This document shows, one piece after another, positions 26,172-34,112 of a stretch of 64,000 bases of DNA. Position numbers and translations under genes: made by a program. The notes below the pieces were generated by a model. It did no database searches and was not told the origin of the DNA. It worked only from the letters and a program-made list of their open reading frames with translations. Source of the stretch: JBJXFE01 sp046153875. GTDB lineage: Bacteria; Planctomycetota; Phycisphaerae; Phycisphaerales; UBA1924. Location of the stretch: positions 75,873-139,872 of the forward strand of contig JBJXFE010000073.1 in assembly GCA_046153875.1 (NCBI GenBank). Direction: 5' to 3'. How positions within the stretch are numbered: position 1 is the stretch's first letter; every line of letters starts with the position of its first letter.

Positions 26172-27371
26172 CTAGCCCTCGGTCTGCGGCTTCATCGCCA
26201 TCGTCACCTGCGAGCCGTACACGGGGTAGTCGATCCGGCAGCGGTGCCCGCGGAACCGCGCGGCGTCCAGACCCATCGCGTCGAAGGCGTGCCGGATCAT
26301 CTCGGCGTACCGCGGCACGTCGAGCGACCGCCACCGCGCCGGGCCCAGGCCCAGGGGCTCGATCGCTTCGGACATGTCGAGCTGGTCCAGGTCGCGCGAC
26401 GCGTCGTTGACGTTGGCGGCGCCCTCGAAACTGGTGTCGTAGATCCGCAGCGCCGGGTCGGCGCCGGGGAAGAGATCCTCGTGCACCAGGGCGTCGAACT
26501 GCAGGACCTTCGCGCACGTCACGACCTCAGCGAAAAAATAGCTCAGGCGGTTCGAGCCCGCGGGCAAGTAGCGCGGCAACTCCGGACGGTTCACCTCGCC
26601 AAAGACCAGGTCGCCGGCCGAGTCCGGCCCGAACCCCGCATCATCCAGCACATAGTGGACCACCTCGCCCGCCCGCTGCACACGGACCCGCGGCGGCGGA
26701 TCGGAGCAGAACTCCCTCAGCAGCAGGTGCTCGTGGTCCTCGACGGGTGTGCCGCCCAGCGACATCGGGTGGCGCTCCCCGTCGCCGGCCGAGAGCCGAC
26801 GCGTCGTGAGCTTCACCCGCACCCCCGGGCGCAGCCGCTGGAGCCCGATCAGCCCGTTCACCCACGTGACGTCCACGTGCCGCCCGTCCACCGACGGCGA
26901 CAACACCACCGTCGCCACGATCGCCTGGGCCTGGGCGCCCTTGAGCTGGCTGATCGCCTTGAACGCCGCCTGCTTGCGCCGCAGTTCGAACTCACGCCGC
27001 GCCTCGGGCACCCACGCGCTCACGATCGCGTCGAGCAGGCTCCGGTCACCAATCCGATCCCGGATCAGCACCTCGAACTCGCCGATCGCGGTCGACGCCT
27101 GCGTCACCGCCGCGGCCGCCGCCCCGCGCTTCGCCGCCGCACGGACCAGCCGACGCAGCGGCTCCGGCCCCGGCATCGCGTGCGCCGCCGCGATCGCGTC
27201 GCGCGCCCGCGTCGCCTTCAGCACCCGGCTCGTCAGGACCTTGTCGAGGCCCAGGGTTCGAGCCAACGCCTGCGGACCCGGAGCACGATCCTTGAAGGGC
27301 GCGATCACGTCCCGTATGGCCGAGACAAGCCGATCGCCGACCGCCAGAATCTCGGTCTCGATCACCACCAC
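26172..27371 (-). CDS. Protein of unknown function with possible N-terminal helix-turn-helix
   Basis: About 399 residues if a GTG at 27371 is used; two more GTG codons follow immediately. Near the N-terminus PQALARTLGLDKVLTSRVLK reads like a helix-turn-helix. The rest is an alpha/beta region with many Arg residues and no motif I recognise (for example VYYVL-type segment VHYVLDDAGFGPDSAGDL and ALRIYDTSFEGAANVND). It could be a transcription regulator with a ligand domain. The open frame goes on upstream to 27650, but base composition there drops to non-coding levels. Confidence 0.6.
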   Translation of the reverse strand: MVVIETEILAVGDRLVSAIRDVIAPFKDRAPGPQALARTLGLDKVLTSRVLKATRARDAIAAAHAMPGPEPLRRLVRAAAKRGAAAAAVTQASTAIGEFEVLIRDRIGDRSLLDAIVSAWVPEARREFELRRKQAAFKAISQLKGAQAQAIVATVVLSPSVDGRHVDVTWVNGLIGLQRLRPGVRVKLTTRRLSAGDGERHPMSLGGTPVEDHEHLLLREFCSDPPPRVRVQRAGEVVHYVLDDAGFGPDSAGDLVFGEVNRPELPRYLPAGSNRLSYFFAEVVTCAKVLQFDALVHEDLFPGADPALRIYDTSFEGAANVNDASRDLDQLDMSEAIEPLGLGPARWRSLDVPRYAEMIRHAFDAMGLDAARFRGHRCRIDYPVYGSQVTMAMKPQTEG

Positions 27372-27694
27372 CGGAAGCCCACCAGACGGTGGTCCCAAGG
27401 GCTTCAGATTACGGTCAAGAAAGTTCGACAACGTTGCCCCACGTTCTTGAAACGCTTCACGCCGTAACACGTGCGAATGTATGAGGATACACGGTCTAGA
27501 CGACCCTCGCAGGATGGTACGGCTGGCCCTGTTTTGGGGTTCCCGGAAACTTTGATGCAACCCCATTGAACCTCGCCCGGTATCGACGTACCGTTGGAAT
27601 GGAGCGGCTCCGTCAACGGTCCTCGTGGACCAGCTGAATCGCCGAATCAACGGCGGCAGGGGTCCGGCGGGGCAGGCAACTCAGGAGGTGGACG
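27372..27694. promoter_or_regulatory. Divergent intergenic region with candidate promoter for the dockerin gene
   Basis: About 320 AT-richer bases between two divergent genes. On the plus strand TTGAAC (27566-27571) and TACCGT (27589-27594) are 17 bases apart and fit a sigma70-type promoter for the dockerin gene. At 27416-27449 there is an inverted repeat with CAAGAA / TTCTTG outer arms and AACGT / ACGTT inner arms, a possible operator. AGGAGGT at 27681-27687 is a strong ribosome-binding site for the ATG at 27695. Confidence 0.4.
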
Positions 27695-28549
27695 ATGCGG
27701 GCGATGATGAGAGCAGCGTGGACGGCGGTCGGGCTGACGGCGCTTGCCACCGCCGCGACAGCCCAGACCGTTCTGATGAGCGAGGATTTCGAAGAAGGTG
27801 CCGGGGAGTGGACCGTCAACGGGATCCCCACGCTCTTCCCCGGCGCCGGCAACCCGGGCCAGGCCATCGGCCTCCCCTACGGCGACTTCTGGGGCGTCAC
27901 GCTCCGCAACGAGACGCCGGGCAGCGTCGTTCTGGGCGACCTCACGCGCCACGGCGGAGCCCTCACCTTCGACCTCGACGTGAGCGTGCTCCAGCTCAAC
28001 AACTGGATACCCAAGCCCATGCCGCCCGCGTGGTTCCCCTTCGTCATCGAGTTCGTCGACTACCCCGAGCCGGGGTCGATCGATCCGCCCGTGAGCGTCT
28101 ATTACACCGGCCCGGGCCTGCCGCCCACGGGCACCTGGGGGCACTACACCTTCAACGTCCCCGATACGACCTCCAAGACCCTCCCGCCCGGCTGGGGCGG
28201 GACCGGCGCCGAGCACCCCGTCACGCTCGAACCCATGCTCCCGCCGGGGCGCACGTACACGAGCGTCCTCCAGAATGTTAACGAGATGCGCTTCACCACG
28301 TTCGTGCCGGGCTATTTCTACATCGCCAACTTCTGGGAAGTCGTGTTCGACAACGTGAACGTCACGGTCGAGGGCGGGACCTGCTACCCGGACTGCAACG
28401 AGAGCGGCAACCTCACCGTCGCCGACTTCGGCTGCTTCCAAGGCAAGTACGTGCTCGGCGACCTTTACGCCGACTGCAACGCGAGCGGCGCGCTCACCGT
28501 CGCAGACTTCGGGTGCTTCCAGGGCAAGTACGTCCTCGGGTGCCCGTGA
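27695..28549 (+). CDS. Secreted GC-type dockerin protein
   Basis: 284 residues. Signal peptide ends TAATAQ near residue 25; the body (VLMSEDFEEGAGEWTVNG...) looks like a beta-sandwich of the concanavalin/PEP-CTERM-surface kind. The C-terminus holds two GC-type dockerin repeats, DCNESGNLTVADFGCFQ and DCNASGALTVADFGCFQ, each a Ca-loop-like motif, ending GCP. Six Cys are kept in the same places as in the three other dockerin proteins here. Such modules are thought to anchor surface proteins in Phycisphaerae. It is the first of three tandem dockerin genes. A second ATG is three codons downstream. Confidence 0.85.
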   Translation: MRAMMRAAWTAVGLTALATAATAQTVLMSEDFEEGAGEWTVNGIPTLFPGAGNPGQAIGLPYGDFWGVTLRNETPGSVVLGDLTRHGGALTFDLDVSVLQLNNWIPKPMPPAWFPFVIEFVDYPEPGSIDPPVSVYYTGPGLPPTGTWGHYTFNVPDTTSKTLPPGWGGTGAEHPVTLEPMLPPGRTYTSVLQNVNEMRFTTFVPGYFYIANFWEVVFDNVNVTVEGGTCYPDCNESGNLTVADFGCFQGKYVLGDLYADCNASGALTVADFGCFQGKYVLGCP

Positions 28550-28572
28550 TGGCGGGCGGGGCGATGCGGTCT

Positions 28573-28601
28573 TTGTGATGGCATTCCGGGCGGCGTGTGA
28601 T
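28573..28601 (+). promoter_or_regulatory. Candidate promoter for second dockerin gene
   Basis: TTGTGA at 28573-28578 and TGTGAT at 28596-28601 are separated by 17 bases, upstream of the dockerin gene at 28741. Match is moderate; no experiment supports it. Confidence 0.35.
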
Positions 28602-28647
28602 AGGCTAACGCCGTGGCCCGGCCCGCACCGGTGATTCGAGAGTTCCA

Positions 28648-28712
28648 CCCCGATCATCCCCGAAGCGGTGATGATCGGGGCACGTCACGCGATGCCGAAA
28701 TGATCGGGGCAC
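28648..28712. repeat. Perfect 11-bp hairpin with extra direct copy
   Basis: CCCCGATCATC (28648-28658) pairs with GATGATCGGGG (28670-28680), loop 11 bases. The right arm and following bases, ATGATCGGGGCAC (28671-28683), are repeated exactly at 28700-28712. No T-run follows, so it is unlikely to be a terminator of the upstream gene; it lies in the leader of the next dockerin gene. Confidence 0.6.
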
Positions 28713-28740
28713 CCGGCGAGCGGGGTATGGAGGCTTTCGT

Positions 28741-30090
28741 GTGAACTCGGGTTGGGCAATACGGGCAGCGGCCAGTCTGGGGCTGGTGCTGGTTGCGAGC
28801 GCTGCGCTCCGGGCGCAGACGTGCAACCACCTGTGGACAGCGGCGCTTCACACCGGCGCGTTCGATTTCGAGGTCTTCGATCACGGCGCCGGTCCGAGGC
28901 TCTACGCGGTCACGGACGGCTCGTTCTCGTCGAACGGGGTCTACGTCTCGAAGGGGATCGCACGGTGGACAGGAACCGGGTGGGAGAACATCGGCGACCT
29001 GTCCCCTAGCGTCGGGTACGCGCTGAAGGCGTACGACCACGGCGCCGGAACCGCACTCTATGTGGGGGGGGGGTTCTATTGGGCGGGGGGCGTGGTGTCG
29101 CCTGCGCTTGCGCGGTTCAGCGGTCGAACTTGGTCCGCCGTGAGTGGGTTTACGTATCCCGACCTTGTGACGGCACTGTGTGTCTATGACGACGGCGCCG
29201 GGCCGGCGCTGGTCGTGGGCGGGTGGTTCCCCAACGGCGTCGCGGGGATCCCCAGCGCCAACATCGCCGCGTGGAACGGGCAAAAGTGGTTCGGGCTTGG
29301 CGGCGGAGTGGACAGCGAAGTCGATGAGATGGAGGTCTTCGACGACGATGGCCCCGGTCCGAATCCCCCGTCCCTTTTCGTCGGCGGCTTCTTCGACTAC
29401 GCGGGGACAACGTACGCCAGCCGCATCGCCCGCTGGGACGGGCATGAGTGGCACGCGGTCGGGCCGGGTATGGACCCGGGGTTCGGGAACGGCCCCGTGC
29501 GCACCCTGTGCGTATACGACGACGGGGCGGGGCCAGCCCTAATCGCCGCGGGCACCTTTGCCGGCGCCTTCGGCGTTCCCGGCACGAAAACCCTTGCCCG
29601 CTGGAACGGCAAACAGTGGTCGTCGATCGGAACGAACAACGGCCAGGCCACCTACGGCCTCTATGTGTTCGATGACGGTGTTCGCGGGCCCGGGCTCATC
29701 GTCGGCGGCCAGTTCTCCGTGATTGGGGGCCTGAGCGTGCCAGGCATGGCGCGCTACGACGGTACGGGCTGGTCGGCCCTGGGCGGCCCCAACGGGGGAC
29801 AGCCCGGCGCCATGATCCGCCATGACGAAGGGGGCGTGCCCACGCTCTGGGTCAGCGGGGGCTTCCAGATCAGCCCTGGCATCTACACGGCGCTAGGGCG
29901 GTACCAGTACGTCTGCGAGCCCTGCTTCCCCGACTGCGACGCCTCCGGCGCGCTCACCATCGCTGACTTTAATTGCTTCCAGTCCAAGTACGTCCTGGGC
30001 GACCCCTACGCGGACTGCAACGCGAGCGGATCGCTCACGGTGGCGGATTTCGGGTGCTTCCAGGGCAAGTACGTTCTCGGGTGCCCATAG
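28741..30090 (+). CDS. Secreted GC-type dockerin protein with ARWNG-type repeats
   Basis: 449 residues. Signal peptide to about residue 23. The body has six or more repeats of the form VYDDGxGPAL-xxGG-F...ARW-G-W--LG, a propeller-like pattern. The C-terminus has two dockerin repeats, DCDASGALTIADFNCFQ and DCNASGSLTVADFGCFQ, ending GCP and a TAG stop. GTG start at 28741, with GGAGG upstream. Directly behind the stop, in the same frame, a further dockerin-like sequence continues to 30243. Likely exported and surface-bound; ligand unknown. Confidence 0.85.
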   Translation: MNSGWAIRAAASLGLVLVASAALRAQTCNHLWTAALHTGAFDFEVFDHGAGPRLYAVTDGSFSSNGVYVSKGIARWTGTGWENIGDLSPSVGYALKAYDHGAGTALYVGGGFYWAGGVVSPALARFSGRTWSAVSGFTYPDLVTALCVYDDGAGPALVVGGWFPNGVAGIPSANIAAWNGQKWFGLGGGVDSEVDEMEVFDDDGPGPNPPSLFVGGFFDYAGTTYASRIARWDGHEWHAVGPGMDPGFGNGPVRTLCVYDDGAGPALIAAGTFAGAFGVPGTKTLARWNGKQWSSIGTNNGQATYGLYVFDDGVRGPGLIVGGQFSVIGGLSVPGMARYDGTGWSALGGPNGGQPGAMIRHDEGGVPTLWVSGGFQISPGIYTALGRYQYVCEPCFPDCDASGALTIADFNCFQSKYVLGDPYADCNASGSLTVADFGCFQGKYVLGCP

Positions 30091-30243
30091 AAGCGCGATC
30101 CGCCTCTCGTTCCGCGGGACCTGGCGTGCTTCAGCCGTCGCGTCGCGAGCGGGGATCGTCGTGCGGATTGCGACCGGGACGGACGGGTGTCGGCGGCCGA
30201 CGTGGCGTGCTTTGCGTCGTTGGTGAGCGCAGGGTTTGAGTGA
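30091..30243 (+). pseudogene. In-frame dockerin remnant behind the TAG stop
   Basis: Reading on in the same frame past the TAG at 30088-30090 gives 50 sense codons and then TGA at 30241. The peptide contains DLACFSRRVASGDRRADC and DCDRDGRVSAADVACF, a good type-I-like Ca loop (DxDxDGxxxxxD) with the ACF/ADC/ACF cysteine spacing of the GC-type repeats. There is no start codon or ribosome-binding site of its own. It is either a decayed C-terminus or a readthrough extension. Confidence 0.6.
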
Positions 30244-30254
30244 GGGACAGCCCC

Positions 30255-31454
30255 ATGTCCGCCCTAGACAGGTCGAGGATGCGTACTGCTCGGTTGGTTG
30301 TGGCTCTGCTCGTCTGCGCGGGCGCGCTGTTGCGTGTGAACACGGCGCTGGCGCAATGCCAGCCCGAGTGGCTTCCGCAGCCCCAGGGCGGTGCCCTGAA
30401 TGGGGTGGTTCGGGCGCTCGGCACGTATCAGCGCGAACTGGTGATCGGCGGCTCCTTCACGCAGGCGTCCGGGCTGTCCGCGAACCGCGTTGCGCGATGG
30501 GACGGTCAGCAATGGGCGGCCTTGGGCAGCGGTGTCAACGGGGCCGTGTACGCGGTTCAAGAGTTCAACCGTGATCTCTACGTCGGCGGCGATTTCTCCG
30601 CAGCGGGCGGTGAACCAGCGGGGGGCATCGCGCGCTGGAACGGGAACGCCTGGTCGAGCTTGGGGACGACTCTCGGTCCATTCTACGACCTGACGATCTA
30701 TGACAACGGCGTCGTGGTCACATCTGGTGGAGTCGCCAGGTGGGACGGCGCAAGCTGGCACGGTTTCGGAGCGGGGATCGATTTCACAAGCACAACTCTC
30801 GCGGCGCATGAAGGGTACTTGTACGCGGGGGGATTCGAGACGATCGGGTTTGAGCCTATTGCCCGCGTGGCGCGCTGGGACGGCCAGTTCTGGACCAACC
30901 TCCCCATGATTCCGGCGGGCGGAGTCGGTCACCAGGTAACGAGCCTAGGAGTCAGTCAGGATGTACTTCATGCGGGCGGGATGAACACCGCGGTTGCCGT
31001 CCACCAGTGGGACGGAAGCACCTGGGATCCACTGGGTACGCAGAGCATGTGGATCAACACACTGGCTCTCGTGTCGTTTCGCGGTGACCTTGTAGCGGGC
31101 GGCACGGTGCCGAATGGAAGCCAGGGCCTCGCTCGATGGAACGGCTCGGCGTGGACTAACTTAGGGCTCGGCCTCAACGGCGCGGTCAACGCTCTGCTGG
31201 TACACGACGACACGTTGATCGCGGGCGGGTTCTTCACGTTGGCCGGCGGCCTGCCCTCGCCATACTGGGCCCGTTACGGCTGCCCGTGCGAGCCGGACTG
31301 CAACAACTCCGGCTCGCTCACCATCGCCGACTTCGGGTGCTTTCAGTCCCAGTACGTTCTGGGCGATCCGTACGCCGACTGCAACGCCAGCGGCACGCTC
31401 ACCATCGCCGACTTCGGGTGCTTCCAGGGCACGTACGTCCTCGGGTGCCCGTGA
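30255..31454 (+). CDS. Secreted GC-type dockerin protein with ARWDG-type repeats
   Basis: About 399 residues. Signal peptide contains RLVVALLVCAGALLRVNTALAQ. The body has about seven propeller-like repeats such as RVARWDGQQWAALGSG and GIARWNGNAWSSLG. Two dockerin repeats close the protein, DCNNSGSLTIADFGCFQ and DCNASGTLTIADFGCFQ, then GCP. It is related to the gene just upstream and is probably a diverged tandem copy. The start is uncertain: ATG 30255 is used; ATG 30279, nearer the hydrophobic core, also fits. Confidence 0.82.
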   Translation: MSALDRSRMRTARLVVALLVCAGALLRVNTALAQCQPEWLPQPQGGALNGVVRALGTYQRELVIGGSFTQASGLSANRVARWDGQQWAALGSGVNGAVYAVQEFNRDLYVGGDFSAAGGEPAGGIARWNGNAWSSLGTTLGPFYDLTIYDNGVVVTSGGVARWDGASWHGFGAGIDFTSTTLAAHEGYLYAGGFETIGFEPIARVARWDGQFWTNLPMIPAGGVGHQVTSLGVSQDVLHAGGMNTAVAVHQWDGSTWDPLGTQSMWINTLALVSFRGDLVAGGTVPNGSQGLARWNGSAWTNLGLGLNGAVNALLVHDDTLIAGGFFTLAGGLPSPYWARYGCPCEPDCNNSGSLTIADFGCFQSQYVLGDPYADCNASGTLTIADFGCFQGTYVLGCP

Positions 31455-31455
31455 A

Positions 31456-31483
31456 GCAATGGGCAGTCGGCAATGGGCCGAAC
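31456..31483. repeat. Heptad tandem-word island
   Basis: GCAATGG GCAGTCG GCAATGG GCCGAAC, four 7-base units directly after the dockerin gene. Its GCAATGGGCA core matches the reverse complement of the island at 24339-24366. Confidence 0.6.
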
Positions 31484-31510
31484 GGATCAGCACGAAAGAC
31501 CGAGACACGT

Positions 31511-31912
31511 TCAGCACCCGTGGCCCGGCTGGCGGCCTGTTTCCCGCGCCGCGATGAGGTCGTGGGCGATGACCGCAGCGTGCGCGACCCGCGCCGGTGT
31601 CGACCGATCGGCGTAGAGCGCCCACAGCGTGCCGCTCGCGGGCGAATACCCCGCCCGGCCCAGGTGCCGGATCGCCGCGATCAGCGCCTTCTCATCCGTT
31701 TCTTTCAGGAGGAGATCGCTGAGGGCCGCCGCGACCCGCGACGCGCCCGACCCACGGGATGCATCGCCGCCGCTCTCCCCCGCCCCCTCGCCAAGCCGGA
31801 TCAAGTCGAGCACGGCCACCCGGCGCACAGCCACCGCGTCCGACGCCAGCCGCCCCACCAGTTCATCGAATCCCGCGGGCGAGCGGATCGCGCCGTGGAC
31901 GCCGCCCGTCAC
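31511..31912 (-). CDS. Small HEAT-repeat-like protein
   Basis: 133 residues, mostly alpha-helical with paired helices such as FDELVGRLASDAVAVRRVAVLDLIRL and VAAALSDLLLKETDEKALIAAI, which fit two or three HEAT-type repeats. It is probably a protein-binding adaptor. The GTG at 31912 overlaps the stop of the upstream lipoprotein gene by four bases (GTGA), so the two are co-translated. Function unknown. Confidence 0.65.
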   Translation of the reverse strand: MTGGVHGAIRSPAGFDELVGRLASDAVAVRRVAVLDLIRLGEGAGESGGDASRGSGASRVAAALSDLLLKETDEKALIAAIRHLGRAGYSPASGTLWALYADRSTPARVAHAAVIAHDLIAARETGRQPGHGC

Positions 31913-32526
31913 CGTCCCCCGCCGAGCGCCGCCTCGGCCCGCGCGGCCGCGGCCTCGTCGAAGTAGCTCAGCGTCGGCGACGCGGGCGCCGGTGTCCATT
32001 CGCGGTGCCCGACGACCGTCCACGCCCGCATCCCGCCGCGCAGATTCACGCGGACCTCCTGGTACACGGGCTCGCCCGACGGCGACTCGGTCATGTCGCC
32101 CACCGGGCACAGGATGCTCACCTGGGCCTCGTCCCCGCGCAGCCGCATCGACGCGAGGTGATACGTCGGAAGGCTCTTCGTCTTCTCCGTCAGCGGGGCC
32201 GCACCCGTGATCCGTCCCACCGTTCGCTTGTGGATCAGCGGCTTGAGTTCCGGCGGCAGATTCACCGCGAAGCTCCTCGGCGGCGGCGTGGCGCCCGTGG
32301 TCGGGTCGGCCGGCGCGGGCGGGTACTTCCGCACCGCCCAGTTGAACGCCTCCACCATCACGTCGGTGTTCGGCAGGTCGTTGGGGTCGGCGAAGGATTT
32401 CTGCCCGGCCTCCGGGGGATACGTCGTCCAGCCGACGCACCCGCCGAGCAGCGCCGCGCCCGCGAACCCCACGACCATCGCCGCCGCACGAGCCACGACC
32501 CATCCCGTTCCGCGACGCACGTTCAT
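31909..32526 (-). CDS. Lipoprotein of unknown function
   Basis: 205 residues. The N-terminus has a lipobox, AALLGGC, after a hydrophobic stretch, so the mature protein should be lipid-anchored at a Cys near residue 29. The rest (TYPPEAGQKSFADPNDLPN, HLASMRLRGDEAQVSILCPVG, EPVYQEVRVNLRGGMRAW) has no motif I can name. It is coupled to the HEAT-like gene by a four-base overlap. ATG at 32526. Confidence 0.75.
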   Translation of the reverse strand: MNVRRGTGWVVARAAAMVVGFAGAALLGGCVGWTTYPPEAGQKSFADPNDLPNTDVMVEAFNWAVRKYPPAPADPTTGATPPPRSFAVNLPPELKPLIHKRTVGRITGAAPLTEKTKSLPTYHLASMRLRGDEAQVSILCPVGDMTESPSGEPVYQEVRVNLRGGMRAWTVVGHREWTPAPASPTLSYFDEAAAARAEAALGGGR

Positions 32527-32689
32527 GGACACGCTCCTGCCTCCCGCGATCGACCGCCCGCGGCCTCCATGGCCGCGGCGAACATGATACCGCCCCGCAC
32601 GCCGCCCGCGTGGCGTGCCCGACCGGGCTGCGCGGCTGCCGACAGGCGCGCGACTTGATGACGCGCCCCGCGCCTGCTTTGCTCTCCGC

Positions 32690-33784
32690 GTGAGCCTCCG
32701 GCTGCTCATGGTGATGCCCTCGTGGGTCGGCGACGCGATCATGGCGACGCCGGCGCTACGGCTCGTCCGCTCCGCCATGCCCGGGGCCTTCATCGGCGGG
32801 CTCGTCCGCCCGGGGATCGACGAGGTCCTCGCAGGAACGGACCTGCTCGACGAGCTGCACGTCGAGCGGGCGGGCGGCGTCATGGGTCCGAAGCGCGCCG
32901 CCGCCGTGCTGCGCTCGCGGCGGTACGACGCCGCCCTCATCCTCGCCAACTCGTTCTCGTCGGCCCTGATCACCCGGCTGGCCTTCATCCCGCGACGCGT
33001 GGGATACGCCCGCGACGCACGCTCCCTCCTTCTCACCGAGCGCCTCACCGCCCCGAAACGCCCCGACGGGCGGTGGGCTCTCACCCCCGCGCTGACCTAC
33101 TACTGGAACGCCGCGTGCGCCTTCACGCGCGATACCCCCTCAGGCCGCAACGCCGAGCCCGCCCCGTGGGATTCACTCCCGCCCGCGGCACGCCTCGAGC
33201 TGCGAACCACCGCCGACGAGGAAGAGGCCGCGGACAAGCTCCTCGCCCGCGCCGGCCTCGCGCCCGACACCCCGACCGCGATCCTCAACCCCGGTGGCAA
33301 CAACCCGGCCAAACGGTGGCCGCCGGACCGCTTCGCCCGTGTCGCCCGCCACCTGCGCGAGCATCACGGCCTCACCACGCTGGTCAGCGGGTCGCCCGCC
33401 GAGGCCGACCTCGCCGAGTTCATCGCCGCCGAGTCGGGCGCGAACCACTCCTCCCGCGTGGCCATCGCCCTGCCTCGACTCGGGCTGCGCATCGGCGCGG
33501 TCAAGGCCCTCGTCCGCCGCTCGCGGATCATGGTCACGAACGACACCGGCCCGCGCCACATCGCCGCGGCGTTCGGCGTCCCCGTCGCCACGCTCTTCGG
33601 GCCCACCGACCCGCGCTGGACCACCATCCCCGCGCCCGGGGGCGAGGCGGTCATCGTCGCCGACCCCACACTGCCCGCGGATCAGGTGTGCGACGACCAC
33701 CCGGAACGCTGCAGCATCGAGCGGATCGCTCCCGAGGAGGTCATCGCCGCGGCGAACCGCCTGCTCGCCTCACGCCGCGCGTGA
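32690..33784 (+). CDS. Glycosyltransferase family 9, heptosyltransferase II-like
   Basis: 364 residues. The N-terminus LLMVMPSWVGDAIMATPALR is the typical WaaF/GT9 start, AILNPGGNNPAKRWPPDRFA lines the ADP-heptose site and MVTNDTGPRHIAAAFGVPV with TLFGPTDPRW completes the donor domain. It would add heptose to a lipid A-core or other glycolipid at the inner membrane. GTG at 32690 is favoured because the homology begins there. It stands alone, divergent from the lipoprotein gene. Confidence 0.88.
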   Translation: MSLRLLMVMPSWVGDAIMATPALRLVRSAMPGAFIGGLVRPGIDEVLAGTDLLDELHVERAGGVMGPKRAAAVLRSRRYDAALILANSFSSALITRLAFIPRRVGYARDARSLLLTERLTAPKRPDGRWALTPALTYYWNAACAFTRDTPSGRNAEPAPWDSLPPAARLELRTTADEEEAADKLLARAGLAPDTPTAILNPGGNNPAKRWPPDRFARVARHLREHHGLTTLVSGSPAEADLAEFIAAESGANHSSRVAIALPRLGLRIGAVKALVRRSRIMVTNDTGPRHIAAAFGVPVATLFGPTDPRWTTIPAPGGEAVIVADPTLPADQVCDDHPERCSIERIAPEEVIAAANRLLASRRA

Positions 33785-33819
33785 CCAGGCCCGGAATCTC
33801 CGCCTTCCCTCGGGGTTTC

Positions 33820-33847
33820 TTGACCCCCGACCCCGTCCCACTACGAT
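33820..33847 (+). promoter_or_regulatory. Sigma70-like promoter of the tRNA gene
   Basis: TTGACC (33820-33825) and TACGAT (33842-33847) are 16 bases apart, about 44 bases before the tRNA. This is the best match to a housekeeping promoter in the window. Confidence 0.6.
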
Positions 33848-33890
33848 GCTCGGCCAACCGTCCGGCCGAGAGGCCCGGCGGGCACAACCC

Positions 33891-33965
33891 GGGGGCATAG
33901 CTCAGTTTTGGTAGAGCGCATCCATGGCATGGATGAGGTCAGGGGTTCGAGTCCCCTTGCCTCCA
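33891..33965 (+). tRNA. tRNA-Ala (anticodon GGC)
   Basis: 75 bases fold as a cloverleaf: acceptor GGGGGCA / TGCCTCC with one G-U pair, D arm GCTC/GAGC, anticodon stem CATCC/GGATG around loop ATGGCAT, and T arm AGGGG-TTCGAGT-CCCCT. The anticodon GGC reads GCC/GCU alanine codons. The 3' CCA is not encoded (discriminator A is followed by CTT). Confidence 0.96.
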
Positions 33966-33977
33966 CTTCGGCGACCG

Positions 33978-34010
33978 ACGCCCGGGCAACCCGCCCGGGC
34001 GTTGTTCGTT
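33978..34010 (+). terminator. Rho-independent terminator after the tRNA
   Basis: Perfect 10-bp stem ACGCCCGGGC (33978-33987) / GCCCGGGCGT (33993-34002), loop AACCC, followed by TGTTCGTT. It ends the tRNA transcript. Confidence 0.8.
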
Positions 34011-34112
34011 GGCGGCCCGCGCGACCCCGCCTGACTGGTTCCCGCCACCGGGGGAGGGTCGGGGCCATACGATGGGTTGAACAAAGCGTTTCACCCCGTC
34101 GATAGCAATGCA

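Noticed and set aside
27372..27650. N-terminal extension of the unknown protein at 26.2-27.4 kb
   Set aside because: The composition is AT-richer with no third-position GC bias, and contains inverted repeats; it looks intergenic.
28648..28680. Rho-independent terminator of the first dockerin gene
   Set aside because: There is no T-run on either side, and the hairpin lies after a candidate promoter of the next gene.
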